A stretch of 64,000 nt of DNA from Exiguobacterium sp. SL-9. GTDB lineage: Bacteria > Bacillota > Bacilli > Exiguobacteriales > Exiguobacteriaceae. The position numbers and the translations under genes were made by a program. Of this stretch, positions 34,692 through 44,863 are shown piece after piece (within the stretch, counting starts at the first letter, position 1; each line of letters opens with the position of its first letter). Under the pieces are notes generated by a model. That model was not told the DNA's origin. It saw only the letters and a program-made list of their open reading frames with translations, and searched no databases. Where the stretch lies: positions 186,001 through 250,000 of the forward strand of contig NZ_SJUO01000002.1 of the NCBI RefSeq assembly GCF_004336985.1, in the 5' to 3' direction.

Positions 34692-35804
34692 TCAATAGAA
34701 ACGGAATGGGTTCGTGTCAGCTTCCGACACGAACAATTCGACATCAAGCTTCGCCCGGTCACACTTCTCACGCATCACATCGACGACGCCTTGCTTCATC
34801 ACGCTCTCCACGTGGTGACCTGGGTCGATGACAGAAAGTCCGAGCGCCATCGCGTCGTGGGCCACATGGAAATACAAGTCGCCCGTCACATAGACATCGG
34901 CGCCCTTGAAGTGGGCAGCTGATACATATTTATTCCCGTCCCCGCCGAGGACGGCCACCTTCTCAATCATTCGGTTCGGATCGCCGACGACCCGGACGGC
35001 CTCGACGGCAAAGCTTGCCTTGACGTGTTCTGAGAACGCCGCGAGTGTGAGTGGCACCTCGAGACGGCCGATGCGACCGAGACCGAACACTCGTCCCTCG
35101 ATGTCGTCACGAATCAAATCGTAGGCGACTTCTTCGTATGGATGGGCGTCCGTCATCGCCTTGAGCACGCGTTTCTTTTGGCTCTCCATGACGATCGTCT
35201 CGATTTTCACTTCCTCGACCCGTTCCGTCTTACCGTGCTGACCGAGGTATGGGTCAGACCCGGCAAGCGGCGTGAATTGCCCTTCTCCTGAGACGGTGAA
35301 CTGACAATCCCCATAATCCCCGAGCCGTCCGGCGCCGGCCCGGCCGAGTGCTTCCGAGACGACGGTCCGATGGGTCGTCGGGACGACGACGGACAGTTTA
35401 TACACCGGCTCTTCATACGTCGGGATGAGCACTGTCGGGTCGACTAACCCAAGCGCCTGACTCATCCAATCGTTGACCCCGCCCTGACAGACGTCAAGGT
35501 TCGTATGGGCGACATAGACGGCGATGTCATGCCGGATACATTTCATGACGATTCGGCCAGCGGCACTGCGGTCGTTCACTTGCGCGAGCGCGTTAAAGAT
35601 GGGAGGGTGGTGGGCGATGATCAAATCGACGTCCCGCTCGATCGCCTCGTCGACGACCGATTCGAGCACGTCGAGCGTCACCATGACCCGATGTACCGGT
35701 TTGTTCAACGTCCCGATCTGAAGACCGATCTTATCGCCTTCGACCGCAAGATGTTTCGGGGCAAACTCTTCAAACAATTGAATGACATGGTTTCCGTTCG
35801 CCAT
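34692..35804 (-). CDS. Nif3-like dinuclear metal-centre hexameric protein, YqfO type
   Basis: 370 residues from the ATG at 35804 (TAATG overlap with the trmK stop), far shorter than the open frame. It is the long Nif3 form: Nif3 halves surround a central PII/CutA-like insertion (YKLSVVVPTTHRTVVSEALG). Metal ligands are in DLIIAHHPPIF, YVAHTNLDVCQGG and the C-terminal IDPGHHVESVM. It forms a hexamer in the cytoplasm; the substrate is unknown, and GTP cyclohydrolase or nucleotide roles have been proposed for relatives. Synteny with trmK, cccA and sigA is as in B. subtilis. Confidence 0.92.
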   Translation of the reverse strand: MANGNHVIQLFEEFAPKHLAVEGDKIGLQIGTLNKPVHRVMVTLDVLESVVDEAIERDVDLIIAHHPPIFNALAQVNDRSAAGRIVMKCIRHDIAVYVAHTNLDVCQGGVNDWMSQALGLVDPTVLIPTYEEPVYKLSVVVPTTHRTVVSEALGRAGAGRLGDYGDCQFTVSGEGQFTPLAGSDPYLGQHGKTERVEEVKIETIVMESQKKRVLKAMTDAHPYEEVAYDLIRDDIEGRVFGLGRIGRLEVPLTLAAFSEHVKASFAVEAVRVVGDPNRMIEKVAVLGGDGNKYVSAAHFKGADVYVTGDLYFHVAHDAMALGLSVIDPGHHVESVMKQGVVDVMREKCDRAKLDVELFVSEADTNPFRFY

Positions 35805-36520
35805 TAGTTGCTCACCTCTCTCATTTTGTCGCGCAACGTCTTGAACTCCTCCTGTTTGCGGATGAGCGCCTCGGTTTGGGCACCGGCGGCCATCTGACCG
35901 AGCACGTAATCGAGCTTGTCCGCTTCTCGGCCCCATTTCAACTTGAACGCCTCTGGACGCGTCTTGAGCAAATACGGTCCGAACATGAGCTGCCATACTC
36001 GTTCTGGCTCATCCATGCTGTAGCAGGTTTCCGTACCACGCTCTCCGACGAGAATCTCATATACTTTATCGTTCTCCTCGACAATCGATTCAGCGACTAG
36101 GACGAACCCTGCGTCGAGCAACCATTCGCGGACATGCTGACCATCCACGTTCGGCTGGAGCACGAGCCGCTCGACTGCCCCTAATTTGTTACGTCCGCTC
36201 TCTAAGATGGAACGAATCAAACTTCCGCCCATCCCACAGATTGAAATGCACGTCGCCTCATCTTCTTCGAGAACGGCGAGCCCATCACCAAGACGGACAT
36301 CGATGTTTTCGGTCGCCCCAATCAGCTCGACTTGAGCCTTGGCCGCTTCCATCGGTCCACGGTTCACTTCGCCGGCGATGGCCCGATTGACGATGCCTTG
36401 TTGTACGAGATAGCACGGCACATAAGCGTGATCGGATCCGATGTCTGCGACTACGCTACCTTTCGGGATGAAATCAACGACTTGTTTCAGTCGGCGGTCT
36501 AACGTCACTTGTTCTTGCAT
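35804..36520 (-). CDS. trmK: tRNA (adenine(22)-N1)-methyltransferase
   Basis: 238 residues. SAM-binding Rossmann domain: VADIGSDHAYVPCYLVQQG, AGEVNRGP and RLGDGLAVLEEDE; the catalytic region CGMGGSLI is followed by LVLQPNVD; a C-terminal coiled-coil finishes the protein. It methylates N1 of A22 in tRNA. Length and motifs match YqfN/TrmK. It is translationally coupled to yqfO (TAATG). Confidence 0.94.
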   Translation of the reverse strand: MQEQVTLDRRLKQVVDFIPKGSVVADIGSDHAYVPCYLVQQGIVNRAIAGEVNRGPMEAAKAQVELIGATENIDVRLGDGLAVLEEDEATCISICGMGGSLIRSILESGRNKLGAVERLVLQPNVDGQHVREWLLDAGFVLVAESIVEENDKVYEILVGERGTETCYSMDEPERVWQLMFGPYLLKTRPEAFKLKWGREADKLDYVLGQMAAGAQTEALIRKQEEFKTLRDKMREVSN

Positions 36521-36582
36521 AGGGACAACTCCTTTTCTACTTCTTCACTATTAGGGTAACGAATATTTATAGCCAGGACAAT

Positions 36583-36611
36583 AAAAAACGTACCCCAGAA
36601 GGAGTACGTTT
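36583..36611 (-). terminator. Intrinsic terminator of cccA
   Basis: Minus strand: AAACGTACTCC / GGGGTACGTTT hairpin followed by a T run. Confidence 0.82.
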
Positions 36612-36616
36612 CACCC

Positions 36617-36955
36617 TTATTGTTCGAGCAACCAAGTCGCGAGTACGTCTGCTTCTTCGGCAGTCGCGAGACCGGCTGGCATTGAACCTTTACCGTTGAC
36701 GATGATGTTTGTGATCTCTTCCGCCGATAAACGTTCGCCGACGCCTGTCAATGCAGGACCAACGCCGCCTTCAAGATTTCCACCGTGGCAACCTGTGCAG
36801 CCTTTCGCCGCGTACAAGTCTTCCGGGTTCATCTCGGTGACCGCCGGACCTTCAGCAGCCTGTTGCGCTTGGTTCACGCCAAAATACGATAATGAGACCA
36901 TGGCAATGATTGCGACGATTGCGATCGCTGCAAACGGTAACAATGGATTACGCAT
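36617..36955 (-). CDS. cccA: Membrane-anchored c-type cytochrome (c550-like)
   Basis: 112 residues. An uncleaved N-terminal span (6-25), a short linker, then a single haem domain with GCTGCHGG for covalent haem c and a distal Met in GSMPAGLA. It carries electrons on the outer face, probably to a cytochrome oxidase. Length and position next to sigA match cccA in B. subtilis. It is transcribed separately from sigA, whose terminator lies upstream. Confidence 0.92.
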   Translation of the reverse strand: MRNPLLPFAAIAIVAIIAMVSLSYFGVNQAQQAAEGPAVTEMNPEDLYAAKGCTGCHGGNLEGGVGPALTGVGERLSAEEITNIIVNGKGSMPAGLATAEEADVLATWLLEQ

Positions 36956-37009
36956 TGTATTTCCCCCTCATGTTCATTCCAAATTTCTACCCATCACTAT
37001 TTTACTCAA

Positions 37010-37053
37010 AAAATAATAAAGAAGGAAGGAAAATCACTCATTTTCCTTCCTTT
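37010..37053 (-). terminator. Intrinsic terminator of the dnaG-sigA operon
   Basis: Minus strand: a 13-base-pair stem, AAGGAAGGAAAAT / ATTTTCCTTCCTT with a 5-base loop, then a T-rich stretch. Confidence 0.9.
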
Positions 37054-37087
37054 CTTCTAAAACTTCACATTTTATTCAAAAACACAA

Positions 37088-38182
37088 TCAATCAAGGAAG
37101 TCTTTCAAGCGTTTCGAACGGCTCGGGTGACGGAGTTTCCGAAGCGCTTTCGCCTCGATTTGACGAATCCGTTCACGGGTAACACCGAATACTTTCCCAA
37201 CCTCTTCGAGTGTGCGCGTCCGTCCGTCATCGAGACCGAAACGAAGACGGAGCACGTTCTCTTCACGATCAGTGAGTGTGTCGAGTACGTCTTCGAGCTG
37301 TTCTTTGAGGAGCTCGTAAGCGGCAGCATCTTGTGGTGCCATCGCATCTTGATCTTCGATGAAATCGCCGAGGTGTGAATCATCCTCTTCCCCGATTGGT
37401 GTCTCAAGCGACACCGGTTCTTGGGCGATTTTCAAGATTTCACGTACTTTCTCAGGCGTGAGTTCCATCTCTTTGGCAATCTCTTCGGGCGACGGTTCGC
37501 GCCCGAGGTCTTGCAACAATTGACGTTGGACACGAATCAACTTGTTGATGGTCTCGACCATATGGACCGGAATCCGAATCGTCCGGGCTTGGTCGGCGAT
37601 GGCGCGGGTGATTGCTTGACGAATCCACCACGTGGCGTACGTCGAGAACTTGAACCCTTTCATGTAGTCGAACTTCTCGACTGCTTTGATCAGTCCCATG
37701 TTTCCTTCCTGAATCAAGTCAAGGAAAAGCATACCACGGCCGACATAACGTTTCGCGATCGAGACGACGAGACGGAGGTTGGCTTCAGCAAGACGTTTTT
37801 TCGCCTCTTCGTCCCCTTGCTCAATCCGTTTCGCGAGCTCGGTCTCGTCTTTTGCACTGAGAAGATCGACACGGCCAATCTCTTTCAAGTACATCCGGAC
37901 CGGGTCGTTGATTTTAATACCTGGTGGGACGGACAAGTCGTTCAAATCGACTTCTTCGTCCTCTTTTTTAGTTGGTGTCTCTTCGGCATCGGCCGCATCC
38001 TCTGTGACACGGATATCTTTACCTTCTAAATCCTCAATAAAGTTATCAATAAAGTCTGAGTCTACCTCGAAATGGCTGAGGCGGTCTTGAATCGCTTGCA
38101 TGGATACGACGCCTTTTTTCTTACCTAATTTCTCAAGTTCGTCTATGGCGTTAAATAAATCCTCTTTTTTCTTCTCTGCCAT
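37088..38182 (-). CDS. sigA: Primary sigma factor (sigma-70/sigma-A)
   Basis: 364 residues, a Firmicutes-sized RpoD. Region 1.1 is short and acidic; region 1.2 [13 protein letters not shown]; region 2 contains [20 protein letters not shown] and the -10 recognition helix [17 protein letters not shown]; region 3; region 4 has the -35 helix [23 protein letters not shown]. It directs RNA polymerase to housekeeping promoters like those noted here. It follows dnaG by 35 bases in the classic macromolecular synthesis operon. Confidence 0.97.
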   Translation of the reverse strand: MAEKKKEDLFNAIDELEKLGKKKGVVSMQAIQDRLSHFEVDSDFIDNFIEDLEGKDIRVTEDAADAEETPTKKEDEEVDLNDLSVPPGIKINDPVRMYLKEIGRVDLLSAKDETELAKRIEQGDEEAKKRLAEANLRLVVSIAKRYVGRGMLFLDLIQEGNMGLIKAVEKFDYMKGFKFSTYATWWIRQAITRAIADQARTIRIPVHMVETINKLIRVQRQLLQDLGREPSPEEIAKEMELTPEKVREILKIAQEPVSLETPIGEEDDSHLGDFIEDQDAMAPQDAAAYELLKEQLEDVLDTLTDREENVLRLRFGLDDGRTRTLEEVGKVFGVTRERIRQIEAKALRKLRHPSRSKRLKDFLD

Positions 38183-38217
38183 CTAGCAGTTCAACTCCTT
38201 CCAAACTTCCTTCACGT

Positions 38218-40029
38218 TCATCGTTCACGAAGACGACGACTCCGGGTAATCAATTCTTGTAACTTGGATGCCTGGTCTATTATACTTTCGGCATCTTGTC
38301 CGATTTCCCTTTTCGCCCGTTCGATTTGACGCTGTTCCTCATAACTGTTTATGACCTTAATATACTCATCTAAAACCTCTTCGGTCAGTTCGTCCGGTGC
38401 GGACATGAGTCGAATCTCGGCATACCGATTCGCATAGTCCGGACGTTGGTCACAGTAACGTTCCATGAACGGTGGGGCGACTTGTTCGAACTCCTCTTGC
38501 GTCATGTCCTCGGAGACAATCTCATAGAGCGCCGTCGCTAACATACGATGCACTTCGTCCTGATAGGCCAAACCGAGCCGATCCCGGACGAACCGCACCC
38601 GCTCCGGACCGCTCAGCATAGCTCTTAACAATAGTTTTTCGGCCTTGACGTAACGCGGTTCATTGGCCTTCGAAGAACGCCGCCGAACCGGTTCAGCTTC
38701 CGGCACTCGTTGAGCTGTGACTACTTTCGGTCCTGTCGAGGGCATCCGTGACAACAACGTCTCGACAGGGATTTCAAATTCATCGGCCAGCTTCTTCACA
38801 TATAAATCACGGCGAATCGAATTGTCCGTTTTACTGATTTCCACAAGCATAGATTCAATAAATCGAATCCGTTCTCCTTCTCGATTCATGTTTTTCCCGC
38901 GCCGTAGCGTCCGGTTCATGAAATCAAGGACGGATAAACGTTCCGATTCGATGAGTTTCTGCCACTGTTCCGCCCCGTTCGTCCGAATATAATCGTCCGG
39001 GTCGGTTTTCTCAGGTAACATCAGCACTTGGACATCGAGCGGGTAGCCTTCGAGCAAGCGGACGACTTTCATCGTCGCTTCCTGCCCGGCCGTATCCCCG
39101 TCATAACAGATGATGACTTCTTCGACCATGCGTGCCAATGCACGGGCATGTTGCGTCGAAAACGCCGTCCCTAGCGAGGCGACGACTTCCTTCGTCCCGG
39201 CCTGGGCGACTTGTAGAACATCGACGTTCCCTTCCACGAGCACGACCCGTTTCTGCTTTCGCATCGTGGCCCGTGCCTGTGAAAAACCGAACAAGAGCTC
39301 GCTCTTATTAAACAAGGGTGTATCCGCTGTATTGACGTACTTTGGCTGTCGCTCATCAATCGCCCGTCCGCTAAATCCGACGATGGTGCCGTCTCGATCC
39401 GCAATCGGAAAGACGACTCTGCCTTCAAACCGGTCAAAATATTCACCGGCTCTCGACTTAGAAATCAATCCCGCCTCCACCATGACTTCGAGGTCGAACC
39501 CTCTTCGTTCCAAGGAATCAACGGTAAACCGACGATGGTCGGGCGCATAACCGATCTTATAGTGACCGATTGTCGTCTCCTGTAAACCGCGCGCTTGCAA
39601 ATACGTCAATCCGACTTCGCCCGCTTCGGTCTTCATCAATACTTCATGGTACAAGTCCGCCACGACACGGTGGGCGTCGCGCATCTGTTTACGAATGACT
39701 TGGTCCCGTGACAACTCCTCGTCGCCAGACACACCACCCTCGATGGCGATGTTCGCCCGTGTGGCGAGACGCTCAATCGTCTCAGGGAACGACAAACCTT
39801 CCGTCTCCATGACGAACGTAAATACGTTCCCGCCGGCTCCGCATCCAAAACAATGGTACATCCCTTTTTCTGGGGACACGGAGAACGATGGGCTGTTCTC
39901 CGAGTGGAACGGACAGAGACCGACGAGGCGATGGCCTTGCTTCTTCAATTCAACTCGTTCACTGATTAAATCAACGATATCTGTGGCTTGTTTCACTTCC
40001 GCAATGACTTCATCCGGTATCCGCGGCAA
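38218..40029 (-). CDS. dnaG: DNA primase
   Basis: 603 residues. I choose TTG at 40029, with GGGAG 8 bases upstream and the protein then starting PRIPDE as in Bacillus; a GTG at 40038 sits on the Shine-Dalgarno. CHC2 zinc finger (CPFHSENSPSF...CFGCGAGG) at about 35-60, TOPRIM catalytic core (VEGNVDVL; CYDGDTAGQEA), and a C-terminal helicase-binding domain. It makes RNA primers for replication. It lies in the dnaG-sigA operon; the small gene yqxD of B. subtilis is absent. Confidence 0.95.
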   Translation of the reverse strand: MPRIPDEVIAEVKQATDIVDLISERVELKKQGHRLVGLCPFHSENSPSFSVSPEKGMYHCFGCGAGGNVFTFVMETEGLSFPETIERLATRANIAIEGGVSGDEELSRDQVIRKQMRDAHRVVADLYHEVLMKTEAGEVGLTYLQARGLQETTIGHYKIGYAPDHRRFTVDSLERRGFDLEVMVEAGLISKSRAGEYFDRFEGRVVFPIADRDGTIVGFSGRAIDERQPKYVNTADTPLFNKSELLFGFSQARATMRKQKRVVLVEGNVDVLQVAQAGTKEVVASLGTAFSTQHARALARMVEEVIICYDGDTAGQEATMKVVRLLEGYPLDVQVLMLPEKTDPDDYIRTNGAEQWQKLIESERLSVLDFMNRTLRRGKNMNREGERIRFIESMLVEISKTDNSIRRDLYVKKLADEFEIPVETLLSRMPSTGPKVVTAQRVPEAEPVRRRSSKANEPRYVKAEKLLLRAMLSGPERVRFVRDRLGLAYQDEVHRMLATALYEIVSEDMTQEEFEQVAPPFMERYCDQRPDYANRYAEIRLMSAPDELTEEVLDEYIKVINSYEEQRQIERAKREIGQDAESIIDQASKLQELITRSRRLRER

Positions 40030-40058
40030 CTCGACCACTCCCTATCCAAACTCGCAAC

Positions 40059-40112
40059 GAAACGGAACGCTCACCACGTTCCGTTTCACTGTAATGTCAG
40101 TACTCTATTATA
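40059..40112 (-). promoter_or_regulatory. dnaG-sigA upstream region: -10 box and leader hairpin
   Basis: Minus strand: a perfect TATAAT (40107-40112) with a poor -35, followed by a perfect 11-base-pair hairpin GAAACGGAACG / CGTTCCGTTTC (40059-40087) without a T run. It lies in the 116 bases between ppsR and dnaG and probably drives and structures the dnaG-sigA mRNA leader. Confidence 0.5.
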
Positions 40113-40145
40113 CCGTTAACGCAAGGCGATTACTAATCCGAGTAC

Positions 40146-40967
40146 TCAGTCGTCTTTTGATTGCTCGAGCATCCGTAAAATGATACCCGCCGTCTCTTCG
40201 ACAGCCTTGTTCGTGACGTCGATGACCTCGCAACCGATTCGTTCGTAGATCCCACGGGCATATTCGAGTTCGCGGTTGATGCGTTCGAGTTGAGCGTAGT
40301 CGGCCTCAGGCTTCAATCCGAGTGACTTTAACCGCTCCATCCGAATCGAAATCAACTTATCCGGCGAGATAATCAATCCGACGCACTTGTCAGGCGGCAA
40401 ATCGAACAGTTCTTCCGGTGGGCGTGATTCCGGCACGAGCGGGACGTTGGCGACTTTGTAACGCTTCAACGCCAAATATTGAGAGAGTGGTGTCTTCGAC
40501 GTCCGTGATACACCGACGAGGACGATGTCAGCTTTTTTCAAACCACGCGGGTCACGTCCGTCATCATACTTGACCGCGAACTCCATCGCTTCGATTTTTC
40601 GGAAATAATCTTCATCCAGACGATAGATGAGTCCCGGTTTCTCGCGCGGACTCTCTCCGAGTTGACCGGCGAGGACATCGAGTAAATCGCCGAGTAAATC
40701 GACCGTCTTCACACCTTGCTCCCGTCCAAGCTGGACGAGGAGGGCCCGATGCTCTTCGTTGACCAACGTAAAGGCGATGACGGCACCTTGAGCACGGGCT
40801 TGCGTCACGACATCGTGAATCGTCTGCTCATCTTCCACGAACGGGATTCTAAGCGTATCGATCGCATTTTCGTGGAATTGGATGCTCGCAGCCCGGACGA
40901 CGAGCTCACACGTCTCACCGACCGAATCGCTCACGACAAATACGAGTTGTTTTTGTGTCAGTGTCAA
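40146..40967 (-). CDS. ppsR: Pyruvate, phosphate dikinase regulatory protein (kinase/pyrophosphorylase)
   Basis: 273 residues, start TTG at 40967 because GAGGAGG lies 8 bases upstream; an ATG at 40994 would be nearly free of a ribosome site. DUF299 family: FVVSDSVGETCELV at the start and the P-loop-like GVSRTSKTPLSQYLALKRYK, then VPESRPPEEL. It phosphorylates and dephosphorylates PPDK or PEP synthase. It lies after ccpN, its conserved partner for gluconeogenic control. Confidence 0.9.
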   Translation of the reverse strand: MTLTQKQLVFVVSDSVGETCELVVRAASIQFHENAIDTLRIPFVEDEQTIHDVVTQARAQGAVIAFTLVNEEHRALLVQLGREQGVKTVDLLGDLLDVLAGQLGESPREKPGLIYRLDEDYFRKIEAMEFAVKYDDGRDPRGLKKADIVLVGVSRTSKTPLSQYLALKRYKVANVPLVPESRPPEELFDLPPDKCVGLIISPDKLISIRMERLKSLGLKPEADYAQLERINRELEYARGIYERIGCEVIDVTNKAVEETAGIILRMLEQSKDD

Positions 40968-40980
40968 ACCAGATTCCTCC

Positions 40981-41610
40981 TCAGAACGACTCATCGTTGG
41001 CGAGTGCGATCAATACTTTTGTCATGTTCGTCTTCGTCATGCGACCGAGTACAATCAGCTTGCCGTCTTTCTCTTCGACGACCGGCATAGCATCGATTTG
41101 TTTCTCGATCAACTTCATACCAGCTCGAATCAACGTCTCACTCTTTTCGCACACCGTGATGTTCGGCATTCGCGTCATGATGACGTTGACCGGCAATTGA
41201 TCAAGGTCTTGATTGCCGATGGCGGCGCGAAGTAAATCCTTACGGGACAAGACACCGACGAGTTCGTTATCCTTGCCGACGACGAAAAGCGAACCGACAT
41301 CTTCTAAAAACAAGGTCACGACGGCATCATACACCGTCATCTCATCACTGACGACTTTCGCGGATGACATGAAGTCACCGACCGTCAATGAATCCAGTTT
41401 TTCCCGAAGTAAGGATGAGTTTCGTTTGCCGACGAACGTATAGCCGACACGTGGCCGGGCTTCTAGTATTCCAGTCATTGTCAAGATGGCAAGGTCCGGG
41501 CGGAGCGTGGCACGAGTGAGCGACAGTTCTTGCGCAATCTGCTCACCCGTAATCGGTCCGTTGACCCTGACGATCTCAACGATTTTCTGTTGGCGTTCAT
41601 TCAGCTGCAT
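40981..41610 (-). CDS. ccpN: Gluconeogenic repressor with CBS domains
   Basis: 209 residues from the ATG at 41610, with GAGGGGG upstream. A winged HTH (MQLNERQQKIVEIV; ITGEQIAQELSLTRATLRPDLAIL), then two CBS domains (TVGDFMSSAKVV...; VNVIMTRMPNITV...). CcpN represses gapB and pckA on glycolytic carbon sources, sensing ATP/ADP through the CBS pair. Pairing with ppsR and glyS is as in B. subtilis (yqzB-yqfL). Confidence 0.92.
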   Translation of the reverse strand: MQLNERQQKIVEIVRVNGPITGEQIAQELSLTRATLRPDLAILTMTGILEARPRVGYTFVGKRNSSLLREKLDSLTVGDFMSSAKVVSDEMTVYDAVVTLFLEDVGSLFVVGKDNELVGVLSRKDLLRAAIGNQDLDQLPVNVIMTRMPNITVCEKSETLIRAGMKLIEKQIDAMPVVEEKDGKLIVLGRMTKTNMTKVLIALANDESF

Positions 41611-41631
41611 AGCCAACCCCCTCAAGTTTGG

Positions 41632-43686
41632 TCAGAGTACGAGCGCGCTAAAGTCAGCGACGCTCTCGATTGTCGTGGCAAGTCGTTTCATCTCGCGCAG
41701 ACGGTTCTCGCGAATCGCTTCAACGTCGCTCATGACCATTGTATTTTCAAAATAGGAGCTAATCGGTTGTTCAAGTACACGTAATGACGCGATCGCTTGA
41801 TGGTAATCCCCTGACTCAACCGCTCGCTCCGTCTCCGGCAACGTCGTTTCGATGGCGGCATGGAGCTCTTTCTCTTCTGTGTTTTCGAACAAAGTCGAAT
41901 CAACAGCTCCGGCCTCGCCTTTCTTGGCGATATTGACGACACGCGTCAACTGCTCGATGAGTAGTTTCGCATCATTCGTGAGCATCGCTTGAACCGCATC
42001 CGCCCGAGCATCGAGCCGATCGATGGCGAGTTCCGTCGTCAACACGGCGTCGATGACGTCATAACGGACTTGTCGCTCTTGAAGACGATACTTCAGGCGA
42101 AGCATGAAGAAGTCTTTCAGTTGCGCTTTGACTTGTTCTTTATCGGCATCATAAAGTCCTGCCTGAAGTTGCGAATCGACAACTTGTGACAGTAAGTTGT
42201 CGAGCGGGAGCACAATCTTCCAGTCTGCAAGAATTTGGACGACTCCTTGGGCTTGACGACGAAGCGCAAACGGGTCTTGTGAACCGCTCGGAATCATGCC
42301 GATTCCGAAGAACGCAGCAATCGAATCCAACTTATCAGCGAGTGCGAGCACCGCACCCGTCGGCGTCGCCGGCGAGGCGTCACCAGCAAAGCGCGGCATA
42401 TAGTGCTCACGGATCGCCGCAGCGACTTCCTTGTCTTCACCTTGTTGGAGCGCATACTTCTCACCCATTACGCCTTGAAGTTCTGTGAACTCGTACACCA
42501 TTTGACTGACGAGGTCGAACTTATGGATGGCACCGGCACGCGCCACTTTGGCTGCATCCGCATTGAACAATGGCGCAAGCGTACCCGCGAGCTGTTCGAC
42601 GCGACGGACCTTATCCCCGGTTGTTCCTAACTTCTCGTGGAACACGATGCGATCGAGCCGGACGAGCTGGTCGTCAATCTTTGTCTTTTGATCTTCCTCA
42701 TAAAAGAAGACAGCGTCTGCCAAGCGGGCCCGGATGACCTTTTCGTTCCCTTTGGCCACGTTTTGAAGGTGTTCGGCATTCCCGTTACGTACCGTCACGA
42801 AATAGTTTTTAAGCGTTTCACCGATATAGACCGGGAAATAACGCTGATGCTCTTTCATCGTCGTGATCAACACTTCTTCTGGAAGGTCGAGATAGCTCGC
42901 CTCGAATTCCCCGAACAGTGCTGTCGGCCATTCGACGAGGTTCGTCACTTCTTCGAGCAACGAGGCGTCGAGCGGGACCGTCCAGCCTTGTTCCGAAGCC
43001 AATTCCGCGATTTGATGTTCGATGCGCCCTTTCCGGTCTTCGTACGAGGCGACGACAAATTCGCGTTCGAGCGTCTCGGCGTAGGTGGTTGCTTCTGTGA
43101 TGACGACGTCACCCTTACTCAAGAAACGGTGACCACGTGTCACATTCCCCGTCTTCACGCCTTCGATTTCGAAGTCGACTTGCTCTGAACCGAACAACGC
43201 GACGAGCCAGCGAATCGGACGCATGTAACGCAGGCTGCTCGTGCCCCACTTCATGTTTTTCGGGAATGTCATCCCGCGGACGACATCTTCAAGTGCTGGG
43301 AGCAACGTACTCGTCGGTTGACCTGATTCATGACGGTCTGCGAACACGTACTCGACACCTTTTTCTTCCGCGAAGTACAAGTCGTCGACCGAGAGGCCGC
43401 GGCCACGGGCAAAGCCGGCGGCTGCTTTCGACCAGTTTCCTTCAGCGTCTTGAGCGATTTTTTTCGCCGGTCCGCGAAGCGTCTCCGTCAAGTCTTGTTG
43501 CTTCTCTTCGACATCTTTGACAAGAACGGCGAGACGGCGCGGTGTTGAGTAGACGGTCACTGTCCCGAACTGGACACGGGCGTCCGTCAAGAAGGCGGTC
43601 ACACGCTCTGCCAATTGTTTCTCTGAACGAAGGACGTATTGCGCTGGTAATTCTTCAAGTCCGATTTCTAGTAAAAGATCACGCAT
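41632..43686 (-). CDS. glyS: Glycyl-tRNA synthetase beta subunit
   Basis: 684 residues from the ATG at 43686 ([16 protein letters not shown]) with AGGTG upstream. The opening LLEIGxEELPA is the family signature; the C-terminal region has the DALR anticodon-binding pattern ([17 protein letters not shown]). It forms an alpha2beta2 enzyme with GlyQ, charging tRNA-Gly. It overlaps glyQ by 8 bases and is under the same T-box. Confidence 0.95.
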   Translation of the reverse strand: MRDLLLEIGLEELPAQYVLRSEKQLAERVTAFLTDARVQFGTVTVYSTPRRLAVLVKDVEEKQQDLTETLRGPAKKIAQDAEGNWSKAAAGFARGRGLSVDDLYFAEEKGVEYVFADRHESGQPTSTLLPALEDVVRGMTFPKNMKWGTSSLRYMRPIRWLVALFGSEQVDFEIEGVKTGNVTRGHRFLSKGDVVITEATTYAETLEREFVVASYEDRKGRIEHQIAELASEQGWTVPLDASLLEEVTNLVEWPTALFGEFEASYLDLPEEVLITTMKEHQRYFPVYIGETLKNYFVTVRNGNAEHLQNVAKGNEKVIRARLADAVFFYEEDQKTKIDDQLVRLDRIVFHEKLGTTGDKVRRVEQLAGTLAPLFNADAAKVARAGAIHKFDLVSQMVYEFTELQGVMGEKYALQQGEDKEVAAAIREHYMPRFAGDASPATPTGAVLALADKLDSIAAFFGIGMIPSGSQDPFALRRQAQGVVQILADWKIVLPLDNLLSQVVDSQLQAGLYDADKEQVKAQLKDFFMLRLKYRLQERQVRYDVIDAVLTTELAIDRLDARADAVQAMLTNDAKLLIEQLTRVVNIAKKGEAGAVDSTLFENTEEKELHAAIETTLPETERAVESGDYHQAIASLRVLEQPISSYFENTMVMSDVEAIRENRLREMKRLATTIESVADFSALVL

Positions 43687-44581
43687 CAAGGGCACCTGCT
43701 TTCTGTTGGTTCAAAAGTGGGAAACCGAGACGTTCCCGCTCTTCGATAAATTTGGCAGCACACGCACGGGACATGTTGCGAACGCGTTGAATGAAACCAG
43801 TCCGTTCCGTCACCGAGATGGCGCCTTTCGCATCGAGAAGGTTGAACGTATGCGAACATTTAAGGATATAGTCATACGCCGGGAAGACGAGGTTTTCGTC
43901 GAGGGCACGCTTCGCTTCTTTTTCATACGTATCGAACAACGTGAACAGCATGTCGACGTCCGAGAGCTCGAACGTATATTTAGAATGTTCGAATTCCGGC
44001 TGATAGAAGATATCGCCATACTTGAATCCGTCAGTCCAGACGAGGTCGAACACGCTCTCGACTTCTTGGATGTATGAGGCGAGACGTTCGAGACCGTACG
44101 TGATCTCGACGGCGATCGGGTCACACTCGATCCCGCCGACTTGTTGGAAATACGTGAACTGGGTGATTTCCATCCCGTTCAACCATACTTCCCAGCCAAG
44201 ACCTGCCGCACCGAACGTCGGGTTTTCCCAGTTGTCTTCGACGAAACGGATGTCGTGTTCGAGCGGGTTGATCCCGATCAACTCTAAACTTTCTAAGTAA
44301 AGCTCTTGGATATTGCTCGGTGATGGCTTCATGATGACTTGGAACTGGTGATGCTGATAGAGACGGTTCGGGTTTTCACCGTACCGGCCATCCGCCGGAC
44401 GACGTGACGGCTCTGTGTAACAGACGTTCCATGGCTCTGGTCCGAGACTCCGTAAGAACGTCATCGGGTTCATCGTACCGGCCCCTTTCTCCACGTCATA
44501 CGCTTGCATCGTCAAGCAGCCTTTCGACGCCCAAAAGTTTTGCAACGTCAAAATAATTTCTTGCACGGTCATGTGCTTCAT
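43679..44581 (-). CDS. glyQ: Glycyl-tRNA synthetase alpha subunit
   Basis: 300 residues from the ATG at 44581, with GGAGG 8 bases upstream; the frame is open further upstream only because it runs through the T-box leader. The catalytic core shows [39 protein letters not shown] and [11 protein letters not shown]. It activates glycine. Heterotetramer with GlyS; order and overlap are as in Bacillus. Confidence 0.96.
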   Translation of the reverse strand: MKHMTVQEIILTLQNFWASKGCLTMQAYDVEKGAGTMNPMTFLRSLGPEPWNVCYTEPSRRPADGRYGENPNRLYQHHQFQVIMKPSPSNIQELYLESLELIGINPLEHDIRFVEDNWENPTFGAAGLGWEVWLNGMEITQFTYFQQVGGIECDPIAVEITYGLERLASYIQEVESVFDLVWTDGFKYGDIFYQPEFEHSKYTFELSDVDMLFTLFDTYEKEAKRALDENLVFPAYDYILKCSHTFNLLDAKGAISVTERTGFIQRVRNMSRACAAKFIEERERLGFPLLNQQKAGALDA

Positions 44582-44610
44582 ATGTGACACCTCCAAAAGT
44601 ATTGAAACGA

Positions 44611-44830
44611 CAAAAAACGCCCCTATGTGCCATGCACATAGGGACGGGATTACCCGCGGTTCCACCCTACTTGCCTCGAGATGAGGCCACTCTTTGGATT
44701 GTGGGCGCTCCGGAATTGCCATTCACTTTCCCCTGGCGTTCGGCTTCCACCTTCCCGAACTCGCTGTACCCATGGCGTAAAAGTTACTCGTTTCCTTCAT
44801 TGCGCACGCTATTTCATTTGTCTAATCGTA
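44611..44830 (-). ncRNA. Glycine T-box riboswitch ahead of glyQS
   Basis: Minus strand leader with the conserved T-box AGGGTGGAACCGCGGG at 44653-44668, followed by the terminator CGTCCCTATGTGC / GCACATAGGGGCG and TTTTTT (44612-44646). Stem I has an AGTA loop-E-like strand and, opposite, GAATGGCAA; I read GGC (44718-44720), a Gly codon, as the specifier. Uncharged tRNA-Gly would favour the antiterminator and switch on glyQS. Confidence 0.93.
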
Positions 44831-44834
44831 GATT

Positions 44835-44863
44835 ATGGTATCGAATCTTGTCGAAAAAGTCAA
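44835..44863 (-). promoter_or_regulatory. Promoter of the glyQS T-box transcript
   Basis: Minus strand: TTGACT (44858-44863), 17 bases, TACCAT (44835-44840). The -35 overlaps the recO stop codon, so the new transcript starts directly after recO. Confidence 0.65.

Noticed and set aside
34692-35996. yqfO start at 35996
   Set aside because: The extra 64 residues overlap trmK; the TAATG start at 35804 fits the family.
42637-43188. A 183-codon plus-strand frame within glyS
   Set aside because: Antisense shadow of a conserved essential gene; no homology pattern and no start signal.
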